Virus record (IMG/VR): IMGVR_UViG_3300021962_000810
Span: 1-20,523 of that record
DNA from: a virus
DNA: 20,523 nt
Reading direction: 5' to 3' (one strand)
Shown here: piece after piece, positions 1 to 7,494 of the stretch
Numbering within the stretch: position 1 is the stretch's first letter
Layout: each line of letters opens with the position of its first letter
Made by a program: the position numbers and the translations under genes
The notes under the pieces: generated by a model
The model's input: only the letters and a program-made list of their open reading frames with translations
Database searches by the model: none
What the model was told of the DNA's origin: nothing

Positions 1-204
1 ACCTCGATACTCAGCAGGCCAGTCATCACGACCCCGCTGCCCGAACTTCCGGTCAACCCCGTGCTGACTCGCAATCGGGAAACGATCCCGAGTCGGTACT
101 TCCGCGACATCAACTACGATCCCGAGGAGATTCTCGCCGCGGCGATGCGCGGTTTGGGCGGAAAGATGGCCATGCGATCGGTTCTTGGTGAAATGGGAAG
201 ATAA
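1..204 (+). CDS. 3' end of an unidentified gene, probably virion-associated (partial)
   Basis: An open frame runs in from the left edge and stops with TAA at 202-204, giving the last 67 residues of a protein. The visible part is proline-rich at first (PVITTPLPELPVNPVL), then has a charged stretch (SRYFRDINYDPEEI) and a short Ala/Gly/Met-rich tail ending in GEMGR. No domain is recognisable. Only 5 bases separate it from the next gene on the same strand, so it is probably co-transcribed with the virion-type genes that follow. A role in the virion is inferred from position alone. The start and most of the protein lie outside the window. Confidence 0.6.
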   Translation, partial: TSILSRPVITTPLPELPVNPVLTRNRETIPSRYFRDINYDPEEILAAAMRGLGGKMAMRSVLGEMGR

Positions 205-209
205 CCACT

Positions 210-647
210 ATGGCAATCGAGAACTTCCTTCAGAACGCTGCCAACTTCGCAACCGGTGGACTGTACAATCAGCTCACCGGACGCGACAAAGAACTTGAGG
301 AGCAGAAGCTCGCTGAGGCTGCTGCATTTCGGGCTAACCCGGAGCTTGTCCGAGAAGCTGCCAAGTACGACCCGAGCATCATGGAGCGCCTCGGGAACCT
401 GCTGACCGGAGGCATCTACGGGCAGGCCAGTGGCATGAACGAGAAGCTCCAGCAACGGAGTCTCGCCAAGCAGCAGATCATGGAGGATGAGCTTCAAGCG
501 CGAATGCTTGAACGCATGCGGGGCTACGGAATCAGCCCTGTTGAAGAACCCATTGGAAGCGAATTGAATCCTGATCGCAGTGCCGCACCGATTCCCGTTG
601 CGCCTGGAACCATTCGCAAGAGGAACACTTTCGCTGGAGGCTACTGA
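210..647 (+). CDS. hypothetical virion protein with duplicated TGG motif
   Basis: A 145-residue protein I do not recognise. It contains an internal duplication: residues 12-35 (NFATGGLYNQLTG followed by a charged helix) and residues 63-86 (NLLTGGIYGQASG followed by a similar helix). A third copy of this motif lies at residues 29-41 of the next protein. The rest is rich in Glu, Gln, Ala and Arg and probably helical, with a proline-rich C-terminus. The ATG follows the preceding stop by 5 bases with only a weak GGGAAG upstream. Its position before two long virion-type genes resembles the smallest member of the internal core set of T7-like phages (gp14 position). That comparison is inference from gene order, not homology. 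No signal peptide is evident. Confidence 0.7.
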   Translation: MAIENFLQNAANFATGGLYNQLTGRDKELEEQKLAEAAAFRANPELVREAAKYDPSIMERLGNLLTGGIYGQASGMNEKLQQRSLAKQQIMEDELQARMLERMRGYGISPVEEPIGSELNPDRSAAPIPVAPGTIRKRNTFAGGY

Positions 648-650
648 CCT

Positions 651-2168
651 ATGGCTACGAACTACAATTACCCGAGCGTTGAAAACATCGAGACTCAGGC
701 GCAATACCGCCCTGGTGTCGCTTCCAACATCTTCAACGTCCTGACCGGTGGTCTCGCCGGCCAAATCACCGGAAGCACTCAACGCGCTCAGGAAGCCGCT
801 CGTGCCCGTCAGGCGCTGCTTCAAGAGGAGTTCAATAAGCGGGATGAGCAACGGATGCTTGAGCGCCAGTTGATGGTGAACGCGCTTCAGCAGGGAATTG
901 CTGCTCCAGAAGGTGCCACGTTCGAGGAGAGGATGGCCGACTTCAATAAGAAGCGAGTTCGTCGAGATATTGCTGCGTTTCAAGGAGCCAAAGAAGGCCT
1001 TGAAAGTCCTACTGGTCCCTATCAGTCACCGCTGCAATCTGAACCCGCATTCCAAATTGCCGCAGCTCAGGCTCAATCCGAGGCGGTTAAACGCGCTTCC
1101 GAAATTGAGCAAAACAAGAGATTGCAGGCGCTCAACGACTTTGAGTTCCTCAAGGGCTCAAACGCCCAGCTCCGCGGCAATGAAACCCCCGGAGAGCTTT
1201 CCGCTTTGGCGTACCAAGCTCGCATCAAGGCTCAGTCGCTGTATCCTCAAGAGATTAGACAGGCAGCAGACAAGGATGCAGCAATCGAGCTGTTCAATCA
1301 GAATCCTGATCTTGAGGCTTTCAAGGGTTACAACGAGCAGTCGATTCAAAACCTCCCTCTTAGTGCTTACAAGGGGTTGAATGCGCGGGCCAACAAAGAC
1401 CTCCAGAAGAGTGTTACGGAGAAGAACAAGCTGGCTCAGGAGAATGCGGTCGTTGAGGCCACGAAGATTCTCAATGGACCGGTCGAAGAGCGCGATCCGG
1501 TGAAGCTGTATAAGTTGTCTCCGTACCTTCCGGACTACCTCATCAAGAGTCCCAAGTTCCAAGCGGCAACCGGCACTGGCCCTGGACCTACGAGCGATGA
1601 AGTTAAAGCTATCAAGACTTACACCGAATCGCTTGATGGAGCCAATCGGGTTTCAAGCCTCATCGCTCGTGTTGCTGCCACTCCTGGTGGTCTCAAGAAG
1701 TTCTCCGAGAACAACTTCGGATACATCTCCGATCAGTTGAACACCAAGGGATCCAAGTTCTTCGCAAATGACGATGAGCGTGAACTCGCCAGAGCCTTGA
1801 AGGCTGAATACGAGTCGTTCAGGCAAGGGCCTCGAAAGGCTCTATTCGGTGCTTCACTCACTCCTGGAGAAGAGGCCAGCTCTTCGTTGTCTTGGGGTTC
1901 TCCTGCGGACAAGGATTTCATGAATCGTGCGATCCAGTACATCGATCGACTGCAAGGCGAAGATCCGATTGGAATCTACATCGATATGGGAAGGTCTATA
2001 GATCCCAGAATCATCCAAAGGGTTTCTGGTCTGAAGAAGAACTACCAAGAGATCAGACCCACGTTTGGCGTTCGCTCGTATACGTCAGGTGCTCAGGGTG
2101 CTGCGGCAGCTCCTGCTGCTGGAGGCGGAAAAGTGATCGAAATGACGCGGTCTGGAACGAGGAAATAA
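651..2168 (+). CDS. hypothetical internal virion-type protein
   Basis: A 505-residue protein without a recognised domain. The N-terminus carries NVLTGGLAGQITG (residues 29-41), matching the duplicated motif in the preceding protein, and then a long Gln/Glu/Arg-rich predicted helix. The middle is mostly helical and charged, with repeated YP and NLPLSAYKGLN-type segments. The C-terminus has a low-complexity Ala/Gly/Pro linker (GAQGAAAAPAAGGG) and a short basic tail. GGAGG at 636-640 sits 10 bases before the ATG, and the gene starts 3 bases after the previous stop. Size, helical character and position suggest the middle member of a podovirus ejection/core set (inference). Scaffold-like or tail-associated roles cannot be excluded. 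Confidence 0.7.
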   Translation: MATNYNYPSVENIETQAQYRPGVASNIFNVLTGGLAGQITGSTQRAQEAARARQALLQEEFNKRDEQRMLERQLMVNALQQGIAAPEGATFEERMADFNKKRVRRDIAAFQGAKEGLESPTGPYQSPLQSEPAFQIAAAQAQSEAVKRASEIEQNKRLQALNDFEFLKGSNAQLRGNETPGELSALAYQARIKAQSLYPQEIRQAADKDAAIELFNQNPDLEAFKGYNEQSIQNLPLSAYKGLNARANKDLQKSVTEKNKLAQENAVVEATKILNGPVEERDPVKLYKLSPYLPDYLIKSPKFQAATGTGPGPTSDEVKAIKTYTESLDGANRVSSLIARVAATPGGLKKFSENNFGYISDQLNTKGSKFFANDDERELARALKAEYESFRQGPRKALFGASLTPGEEASSSLSWGSPADKDFMNRAIQYIDRLQGEDPIGIYIDMGRSIDPRIIQRVSGLKKNYQEIRPTFGVRSYTSGAQGAAAAPAAGGGKVIEMTRSGTRK

Positions 2169-2169
2169 C

Positions 2170-5100
2170 ATGGCTATCCAAGTTAAAGTCGAAGGTCTCG
2201 GCACACTCAGCTTCCCTGATGATACCCCAGAGGATGTCATCTCTGATGCTGTCAGGCGTGAGGTGGCCAACCAGGACGCTCAGAATCAAAAAGTGGCTCG
2301 TTTGAGCAGGCTTCCGATGACCGGTGGAGCATTCATGCCTCCGACCAAGCAGACGATCGGAGAAGAGTCCATGGCTGAAGCCGAAGCGATTCAACGCGAG
2401 AAGATGCGCGATCTCGGAAAGGCTTCTCTTAGATACGGCGTTCCACTTGCCGCTGGTATTGCCGCTGGACCTGTAACCGGACTCGCTGCTCTTGCTCGAA
2501 CTGCTCTTATTGGAGGAACCGCGGCGGGCGCTGGCGAAACGGGCGCTGAGACGATTGAGAAATTCGCTGAAGGACAAGAATATCGTCCTGGTCAGATTTT
2601 AGGAGCAACAGTTCGAGGAGCCGTTCCATATCTCAAGGGAGCTGGCCCGCTCACCACGTTGGCTAAAAACGTAACTGCGGCAGGAACCGGTGGTGTTGCC
2701 GGTGGAATGCTCGAAGGAGGAGTCACTGATGCGCGTTCTGCGATCAAGGAATTCGGCATTTCAGGCGGTCTTGCTGGCGTTCCTCAGGCTGCTGAGAGCT
2801 TTGCTGGAGCTGTTGGCAGCTTCTTCCGCAAAGCGGGAGAGAAGGCTCAGGTTCTTGAGAAGGCTGGCATCACTCCGTTGGCCACAGATGTGGTTCCCGG
2901 CCTCGCTTCGTTCGCTCAGAGGGCGCAATCGAAGATGGGTCTCAACACTCTGCGTCAGCTTGAGGAAAATCAGGTCGCTGAGATTGAAAGACGAGCCCGT
3001 GAACTCGGTGGATCGGTCAATCCGACCGATGTTGTCCGCGTTTACGAGGATGCGGTTCAGCTTTTGGGCCTCAACAAGGTCAATGACATCACCGGACAGA
3101 GCCGAACCTTCGCCGGGGCCACTGAAGCTCTCCAAAACGCGGTCAACGAGGCCAAGAAGTACGGCAATGAGTTGATGCAGTCTGAGCAGCAGGCTTTCAA
3201 GGAGACTCGAACCAGAGAACTCAACGATGTGGAGCAGAATTGGCTCCAATTCGTGGATTCTCTTGGCACTCAGACCGAACAAAAGATCGCTGGAGCACTG
3301 AATCCTAGGATCGCGGCACAAGAAGCACGAGCTACGAGAGAAGCGTTCCCTGCTGGAGTGCCTGAAGGCGCTGATACTGCCCGAAAAGGATTCAGGATCC
3401 AGCAACTCATCACTCAACCGGCAGAAGGCCAGCCTCCAGGTCTGAAGCAGCTCACTGACGACTTCTTCAAGAAAGAATACGCGGGCATTCCGACTGAGGA
3501 ACGCGTTTTTAGACCGGATGTTCCGATTGGAGAAACTGGAGTTTCACTAATCGACAAAGTTCAAGAACTGAGGGCTTTAATTCCAAAAACTGGAATGCCA
3601 GGACTTGAAGACATCATTAAAGGTGCCAGCAGAACCGAACGAGTTCCTATTGCTGGAACTGGTGGAATGGCTTCAAAAGCAGTGCCTTCCAACTTTTCGT
3701 TGTCTGAACTTCGAGAAATCAGGTCCAACCTTGAAAACTGGGCCTATTCCAAGGAAGCGTACGGAAGTAAGGCTCAAGCAAAGGCAAAAGAGCTTTCAAA
3801 CTACATCACCACGTTGCTCAACGAGCAGGCTCCGATCGTTTATAAGCCTGAAATCGCTGAAAAGTTTCTACAAACTCAAGCCAAGTACGCTCAAGTTCGC
3901 AAACTCTGGGAGAACCCATACATTGAAAGAGCGTTCGCAGGGATTGAAGCGACTCCTGAGAAGTTCCTCGAACAGCTTGGAAACTCGGTCACGAAATACG
4001 GCACTCAAGGCATTCAATACCGTGGCATTTCAGATCTTCTGGACAACCTGAAGGCCATCGGTGTCGAGGGCGTTCCTGATCGCTCCGAGATCAACTCTCT
4101 GGTGCAGCAGTTCATTGCCACCAAAGCGGCCAACGCCGCTGGCGGAATCGACAACACCAAGCTGCTTGGAATCCTCAACGGCATCGAGCGGACAGCCCCG
4201 GGATCGCTTCAGGAACTTGGGTTCGGAAACCTCGCTCAGCTTCGCAACTTCGATGTCGTCAACAACCTGATCCAGTCGAGCACCAAAGATAAAAAGGTCG
4301 ATTACCGTGGCCTGCTCACAAAGCTGAACGTCATGGAGTCCCAATCTCCGGGAACCCTCAAGGCTCTTGGGCTTGGACCCATCGACGATCTGGAGAAGCT
4401 GAACCGAAACCTTGGCGCTGCTGAGACCGAACTGTCGGAGGCTGTGAAAGCTCGTGAGGCGGCTAAATCCGACACGCTCACCGGTTACAAGATCAGCGAG
4501 CGCATTCTTGGCCTGCTTGAAGACTCCAGGGACATCAAGTCCGTGATGAACACGCTTGAGGATCAGGTCAGCAACGCGGCCACTCCAGAGCTTCGCAAAG
4601 CCGCCGCTGATGCGCTGATCAACACGCGGGCCACCAAGATCGAGGACATCCTGTTTGGAACGCGCCAGAATGGGGTGTCACCCGGAGCGTCCAGCCTTGA
4701 TCCGGACAACATCCGAAAGATGCTTGCCACGCCTTCGACGCGAGAGGAGTTCTCAAACATCGTTGGACCGCGGGTACTGAAGCAGATCGAAGACGAACTC
4801 CTGCCGGCATTCGACATCATCAGGGATCGTCAGCTTCGTGCTGGTGGAGCGGGCCAGACAACCGGTGGCCAGCTTGTTGAAAAAGCCACCCTGAGCGGAT
4901 TCAAATCGCCTTTTGTTATCGGTGGAACGCTGCTAGCAACCGGAGGTGAACTTAAGACATCAGCTCTTGCTGGATTGGTGACACTGGCCGCTGATATCGG
5001 TGTGCCGTACCTTGCGGCAAAGGTGCTTGCCCGTACAGTCGGAGCGACCGGACTCCGCAGCAAACAGGCCAGTGCTCAGGCCATCGAATCGCTCGCTCGC

Positions 5101-5193
5101 GCCGTCAATAAAGCTCCGAATCGAGAGGCTGCGCTGCGCCTGATGCGCGACTTTTCCGAGACCGGAGAAGCCCCGAGCAACACGCGGGAATAA
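2170..5193 (+). CDS. large internal virion / DNA-ejection-type protein
   Basis: A 1007-residue protein starting one base after the previous stop, with GAGG at 2159-2162 as the likely ribosome site. The first ~35 residues (IQVKVEGLGTLSFPDDTPEDVI) follow a pattern I associate with the N-termini of large phage internal virion proteins. Residues ~80-120 are Gly/Ala-rich and hydrophobic (PLAAGIAAGPVTGLAALA), and residues ~915-960 hold a second hydrophobic stretch (VIGGTLLATGG, then ALAGLVTLAADIGVPYLAAKVLA). Both could contact membranes. Between them lies a long Gln/Glu/Lys-rich helical body. No transglycosylase or protease motif is visible. It is the last gene of the virion block and is followed by the regulatory region of the early genes. 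A role in DNA ejection is inferred from size, position and the hydrophobic ends. Confidence 0.7.
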   Translation: MAIQVKVEGLGTLSFPDDTPEDVISDAVRREVANQDAQNQKVARLSRLPMTGGAFMPPTKQTIGEESMAEAEAIQREKMRDLGKASLRYGVPLAAGIAAGPVTGLAALARTALIGGTAAGAGETGAETIEKFAEGQEYRPGQILGATVRGAVPYLKGAGPLTTLAKNVTAAGTGGVAGGMLEGGVTDARSAIKEFGISGGLAGVPQAAESFAGAVGSFFRKAGEKAQVLEKAGITPLATDVVPGLASFAQRAQSKMGLNTLRQLEENQVAEIERRARELGGSVNPTDVVRVYEDAVQLLGLNKVNDITGQSRTFAGATEALQNAVNEAKKYGNELMQSEQQAFKETRTRELNDVEQNWLQFVDSLGTQTEQKIAGALNPRIAAQEARATREAFPAGVPEGADTARKGFRIQQLITQPAEGQPPGLKQLTDDFFKKEYAGIPTEERVFRPDVPIGETGVSLIDKVQELRALIPKTGMPGLEDIIKGASRTERVPIAGTGGMASKAVPSNFSLSELREIRSNLENWAYSKEAYGSKAQAKAKELSNYITTLLNEQAPIVYKPEIAEKFLQTQAKYAQVRKLWENPYIERAFAGIEATPEKFLEQLGNSVTKYGTQGIQYRGISDLLDNLKAIGVEGVPDRSEINSLVQQFIATKAANAAGGIDNTKLLGILNGIERTAPGSLQELGFGNLAQLRNFDVVNNLIQSSTKDKKVDYRGLLTKLNVMESQSPGTLKALGLGPIDDLEKLNRNLGAAETELSEAVKAREAAKSDTLTGYKISERILGLLEDSRDIKSVMNTLEDQVSNAATPELRKAAADALINTRATKIEDILFGTRQNGVSPGASSLDPDNIRKMLATPSTREEFSNIVGPRVLKQIEDELLPAFDIIRDRQLRAGGAGQTTGGQLVEKATLSGFKSPFVIGGTLLATGGELKTSALAGLVTLAADIGVPYLAAKVLARTVGATGLRSKQASAQAIESLARAVNKAPNREAALRLMRDFSETGEAPSNTRE

Positions 5194-5249
5194 TTTCCGC
5201 AAGAAATAGTTTGCAACACTCGGCAACACGGGATACGTTCTGTCCCGTG
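5177..5249 (+). promoter_or_regulatory. control region with inverted repeat at start of the recombination operon
   Basis: CACGGGA at 5227-5233 and TCCCGTG at 5243-5249 form a perfect 7-bp inverted repeat with a 9-base spacer, and its right arm includes the GTG start at 5247. The heptamer GCAACAC occurs three times: 5177-5183, 5213-5219 and 5223-5229. A weak promoter may be TTGCAA (5211-5216), 17 bases, then TACGTT (5234-5239). That would put transcription start at about the GTG and make a nearly leaderless mRNA. The small HTH protein encoded just downstream could bind here, but nothing in the sequence proves it. The repeat could instead be an mRNA hairpin. No T-run follows, so a terminator is unlikely. 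Confidence 0.4.
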
Positions 5250-5420
5250 AGCGTAAAACTACTCTCTATCAAGGAGATCGCACAGACGCTCGGGACTCAT
5301 CCCGAGACCGTGCGTCGCTGGATCAGGGATGGTCGGCTTCCAGCCATGAAGGCAACGAAGCGCACGATCCGTGTTCGCTCCGACGTCATCGAGCAACTAC
5401 TCCGAAACAACAACAAATGA
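5247..5420 (+). CDS. small MerR/excisionase-type helix-turn-helix protein
   Basis: A 57-residue DNA-binding protein. LLSIKEIAQTLGTHPETVRR followed by WIRDGRLPA is a clear winged-HTH of the MerR/excisionase type: the helix-turn-helix, then the W-I-R-x-G-x-[LI]-P strand typical of these proteins, and a basic wing. I chose the GTG at 5247; a TTG at 5211 in the same frame would add 12 unlikely residues and overlap the putative promoter. The stop overlaps the ATG of the RecT gene (ATGA at 5417-5420), so the two are translationally coupled. It may be a transcription regulator of the recombination operon or an excisionase. No integrase is seen in the window, which favours the regulator reading. Confidence 0.8.
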   Translation: MSVKLLSIKEIAQTLGTHPETVRRWIRDGRLPAMKATKRTIRVRSDVIEQLLRNNNK

Positions 5421-6196
5421 ACGCAATCGCAACGACAACCGCTGATGCATCCTCCGAGATGTACAGCAAGATCGCAGACCCCATCACCGCCATCGAGAAG
5501 ATGGGCGAGTGGATAGCTTCCAGCGGCATGCTGGGATGCACCAAGGTCGAACAGGGCAAACTCATCGCGTGGCAATGCGCCGCCGAGCGCAAGACCCCGT
5601 TCGATTTCAAGCGCGAGTACCACATCATCAACGGCTCACTCAGCATGCGCTCCGATGCCATGCTGGCCGGCTACCGCGCTCGCGGCGGCAAGGTGCTGTG
5701 GAAGCAGTTCGACACCAAGGCGGCAATCGCTGTCTGGAAGTACGACGGCAACGAATGCGAGATCGGATTCACCCTTGAGGACGCCAAGCTCGCGGGTCTC
5801 CTCCCCGCCAAGCCGGGTTCCGGGTGGGCCAAGGATCCGGGTGCAATGCTCCGCGCTCGTTGTATCTCCAAAGCAATCCGCATGCTGGCTCCTGAAGTGG
5901 TGGCCGGCATCTATACCCCGGAAGAGACCGAGGACTTCCAGCCCGCGCCCGCTGAGGTGGCTGTCGCTCCAGCCAAGGCCTTCGACCTCGTGGCCAAGCT
6001 CGAAGAACTCTTCGAGGCTCGTGAGTACGATGTAAACGCGCTGCTGCTCAAGGCTGGTCGAATCAAGGAAGGCCAGACCTTCCGCGATTTGGATGACACC
6101 TTCGCCAGCAAGTACATCAGCAAGCCTGACCTCATCCTCAACAAGCTGCCCGTCATCGTGACCACCGAGATCGTGAACACGGAGGTGCAGCCGTGA
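5417..6196 (+). CDS. recT: RecT-family single-strand annealing recombinase
   Basis: A 259-residue protein with the RecT pattern: an N-terminal region with GKLIAWQCAAERKTPFDF, a central beta-rich core (YHIINGSLSMRSDAMLAGYR), and the signature around residues 136-171 (GWAKDPGAMLRARCISKAIR, then PEVVAGIYTPEE). RecT proteins coat single-stranded DNA and anneal it to complementary strands. The C-terminal ~80 residues are helical and variable. The next gene encodes a RecE-type nuclease and overlaps by GTGA, the normal pairing for this recombination system. The start follows an A/C-rich leader (CGAAACAACAACAA) with no Shine-Dalgarno site. It probably supports recombination-dependent replication, end repair or genome concatenation. 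The family call is strong; the biochemical details are from the family. Confidence 0.88.
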   Translation: MNAIATTTADASSEMYSKIADPITAIEKMGEWIASSGMLGCTKVEQGKLIAWQCAAERKTPFDFKREYHIINGSLSMRSDAMLAGYRARGGKVLWKQFDTKAAIAVWKYDGNECEIGFTLEDAKLAGLLPAKPGSGWAKDPGAMLRARCISKAIRMLAPEVVAGIYTPEETEDFQPAPAEVAVAPAKAFDLVAKLEELFEAREYDVNALLLKAGRIKEGQTFRDLDDTFASKYISKPDLILNKLPVIVTTEIVNTEVQP

Positions 6197-6972
6197 GCGG
6201 AGAACTCATCTGCAACATGCCGGCGGCGATCTACCACGGCACCAAGGCACTCTCGAAGTCCGGGCTTGATCAGTTTCGCAAGTCGCCCGCCCATTTCCGC
6301 GCTTGGCAGGACGGCATCACCAAGAACGAGTCGTCCCCCGCCCTTGAGTTCGGCACTGCGGTTCACATGGCGATCCTTGAGCCTGAGCTATTCGCCAAGT
6401 CATACACTGTCTTCACCGGCGATCGCCGCAACAAGGACGGAAAAGCAGCCTACGAGGCCGTCATCGCATCGGGCATGAACCCGCTCAACCAAGAGCAATG
6501 GGACAACATCACCGGAGCCGCTGCCGCGGTTCACGCTCACCCTGCCGCCGCTCCGCTGCTCAACGGCATCCAGACCGAGGTCTCGTGCTTCGACACTTGG
6601 ATGGGCGCGAAGGTCAAAGCCCGCATCGACGGCCTTGGGAAGGACTACATCATCGACGTCAAAACCACCCAGGACGCATCGCCAGTGGCCTTCGGGAAGT
6701 CATGCGCCCAGTTCCGATATCACGTTCAAGCCGCGTGGTATCGCCAGATCACAGGTATCCAACGGTTCGTGTTCATCGCGGTCGAGAAGGAGGCACCCTA
6801 TGGCGTGGCCTGCTACGAACTCGATGAGCAGGCCATCAACCTCGGCATCGATATCATCGAGGAACAACTCCGAACATACGTCGAGTGCGAGCAACTCAAC
6901 TCTTGGCCCTGCTACTCGTCCCAGATCCAATCACTCTCGCTGCCCGCGTGGGCGGCTCGTCAGTCCGAATAA
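6193..6972 (+). CDS. recE: RecE-type PD-(D/E)XK exonuclease (exodeoxyribonuclease VIII-like)
   Basis: A 259-residue protein with the features of the RecE-like / DUF3799 nuclease family. These are LSKSGLDQFRKSPAHF near residue 20, LEFGTAVHMAILEPELF at 51-67, the catalytic block ARIDG (Asp146) with IIDVKTT (Asp155-x-Lys157), and FRYHVQAAWY at 174-183. RecE degrades one strand of a DNA end to leave a 3' tail for RecT. It is much shorter than E. coli RecE and corresponds to the nuclease domain alone, as usual in phages. The GTG start is supported by GGAGGTG ten bases upstream and by the GTGA overlap with recT. Confidence 0.88.
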   Translation: MSGELICNMPAAIYHGTKALSKSGLDQFRKSPAHFRAWQDGITKNESSPALEFGTAVHMAILEPELFAKSYTVFTGDRRNKDGKAAYEAVIASGMNPLNQEQWDNITGAAAAVHAHPAAAPLLNGIQTEVSCFDTWMGAKVKARIDGLGKDYIIDVKTTQDASPVAFGKSCAQFRYHVQAAWYRQITGIQRFVFIAVEKEAPYGVACYELDEQAINLGIDIIEEQLRTYVECEQLNSWPCYSSQIQSLSLPAWAARQSE

Positions 6973-6996
6973 CAACAGCAACACACATCCCAACAC

Positions 6997-7416
6997 ATGA
7001 AATTCAAAGTCGATCGTTCCCAAGCCGAAGTTAAGCCGTTTGCCGGTCCCGGCGAATACACCATCGTCATCCAGTCCGCCAAGGACGAGGGTCTCGACAA
7101 GAGCGGTAACAGCGTCGCCACGCTGCGATACAAGGGCACTGGTGGAGAAGTCATCAGCGACCGCTTCATCCTCAAGGACACCATGATGTGGCGTCTGCAG
7201 GCGTTGATCAGCGCGACTGAAGCCAACATCGATGACGGTGCCGAGTTCGATTTTAGCGTCGGAGGAGCATTCACACGGTTCCTCCAGGGCTTCGTTGGGC
7301 TGTCGATGATCGTCGTCCTCGAAGAGGAGAAGTACACCGACAAGCAAGGTCAGGAGCAGACCGCTCTGCGTGTTCGTCGGATGAAGAAGGTGCCGTCCGA
7401 TAACGACACCATCTAA
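6997..7416 (+). CDS. DUF669-like protein, possible ssDNA-binding accessory
   Basis: A 139-residue, mostly beta-strand protein. The order of elements fits the phage DUF669 family, which is often encoded beside RecT/RecE or single-strand annealing systems: PGEYTIVIQSAKDE near the N-terminus, a strand-rich middle (ISDRFILKDTMMWRLQAL), then FLQGFVGLSMIVVLEEEKYT and a final ALRVRRMKKV strand. A single-strand-binding role is suspected for the family but I cannot confirm it here. It follows recE by 24 bases, a gap filled with CAAC-type A/C-rich sequence and no Shine-Dalgarno site. A strong hairpin follows the stop codon. An OB-fold SSB would be the main alternative call. Confidence 0.6.
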   Translation: MKFKVDRSQAEVKPFAGPGEYTIVIQSAKDEGLDKSGNSVATLRYKGTGGEVISDRFILKDTMMWRLQALISATEANIDDGAEFDFSVGGAFTRFLQGFVGLSMIVVLEEEKYTDKQGQEQTALRVRRMKKVPSDNDTI

Positions 7417-7430
7417 CCACTAAACAAAAG

Positions 7431-7456
7431 CCCCCGGAGGTTGCAGCCTCCGGGGG
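7431..7456. terminator. strong GC hairpin after the recT-recE-DUF669 unit
   Basis: CCCCCGGAGG (7431-7440), a six-base loop TTGCAG and CCTCCGGGGG (7447-7456) form a perfect 10-bp stem 14 bases after the stop of the preceding gene. On the + strand no T-run follows. On the - strand the stem is followed by CTTTTGTTT, so it looks more like an intrinsic terminator for leftward transcription, or a Rho-assisted or mRNA-stabilising hairpin for the rightward transcript. The next gene on the + strand starts 39 bases later. Confidence 0.55.
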
Positions 7457-7494
7457 TGACATGAGTCCAAAACAACAAAGCGCAACGACACGCT

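Noticed and set aside
114-983. 289-codon open frame on the - strand over the first virion genes
   Set aside because: Leu/Ser-rich product arising from Glu/Gln-rich codons on the + strand; it would cover three coherent rightward frames.
5211-5246. TTG start for the small HTH gene
   Set aside because: It would add 12 residues across the putative promoter and inverted repeat; the GTG at 5247 begins just before the conserved HTH.
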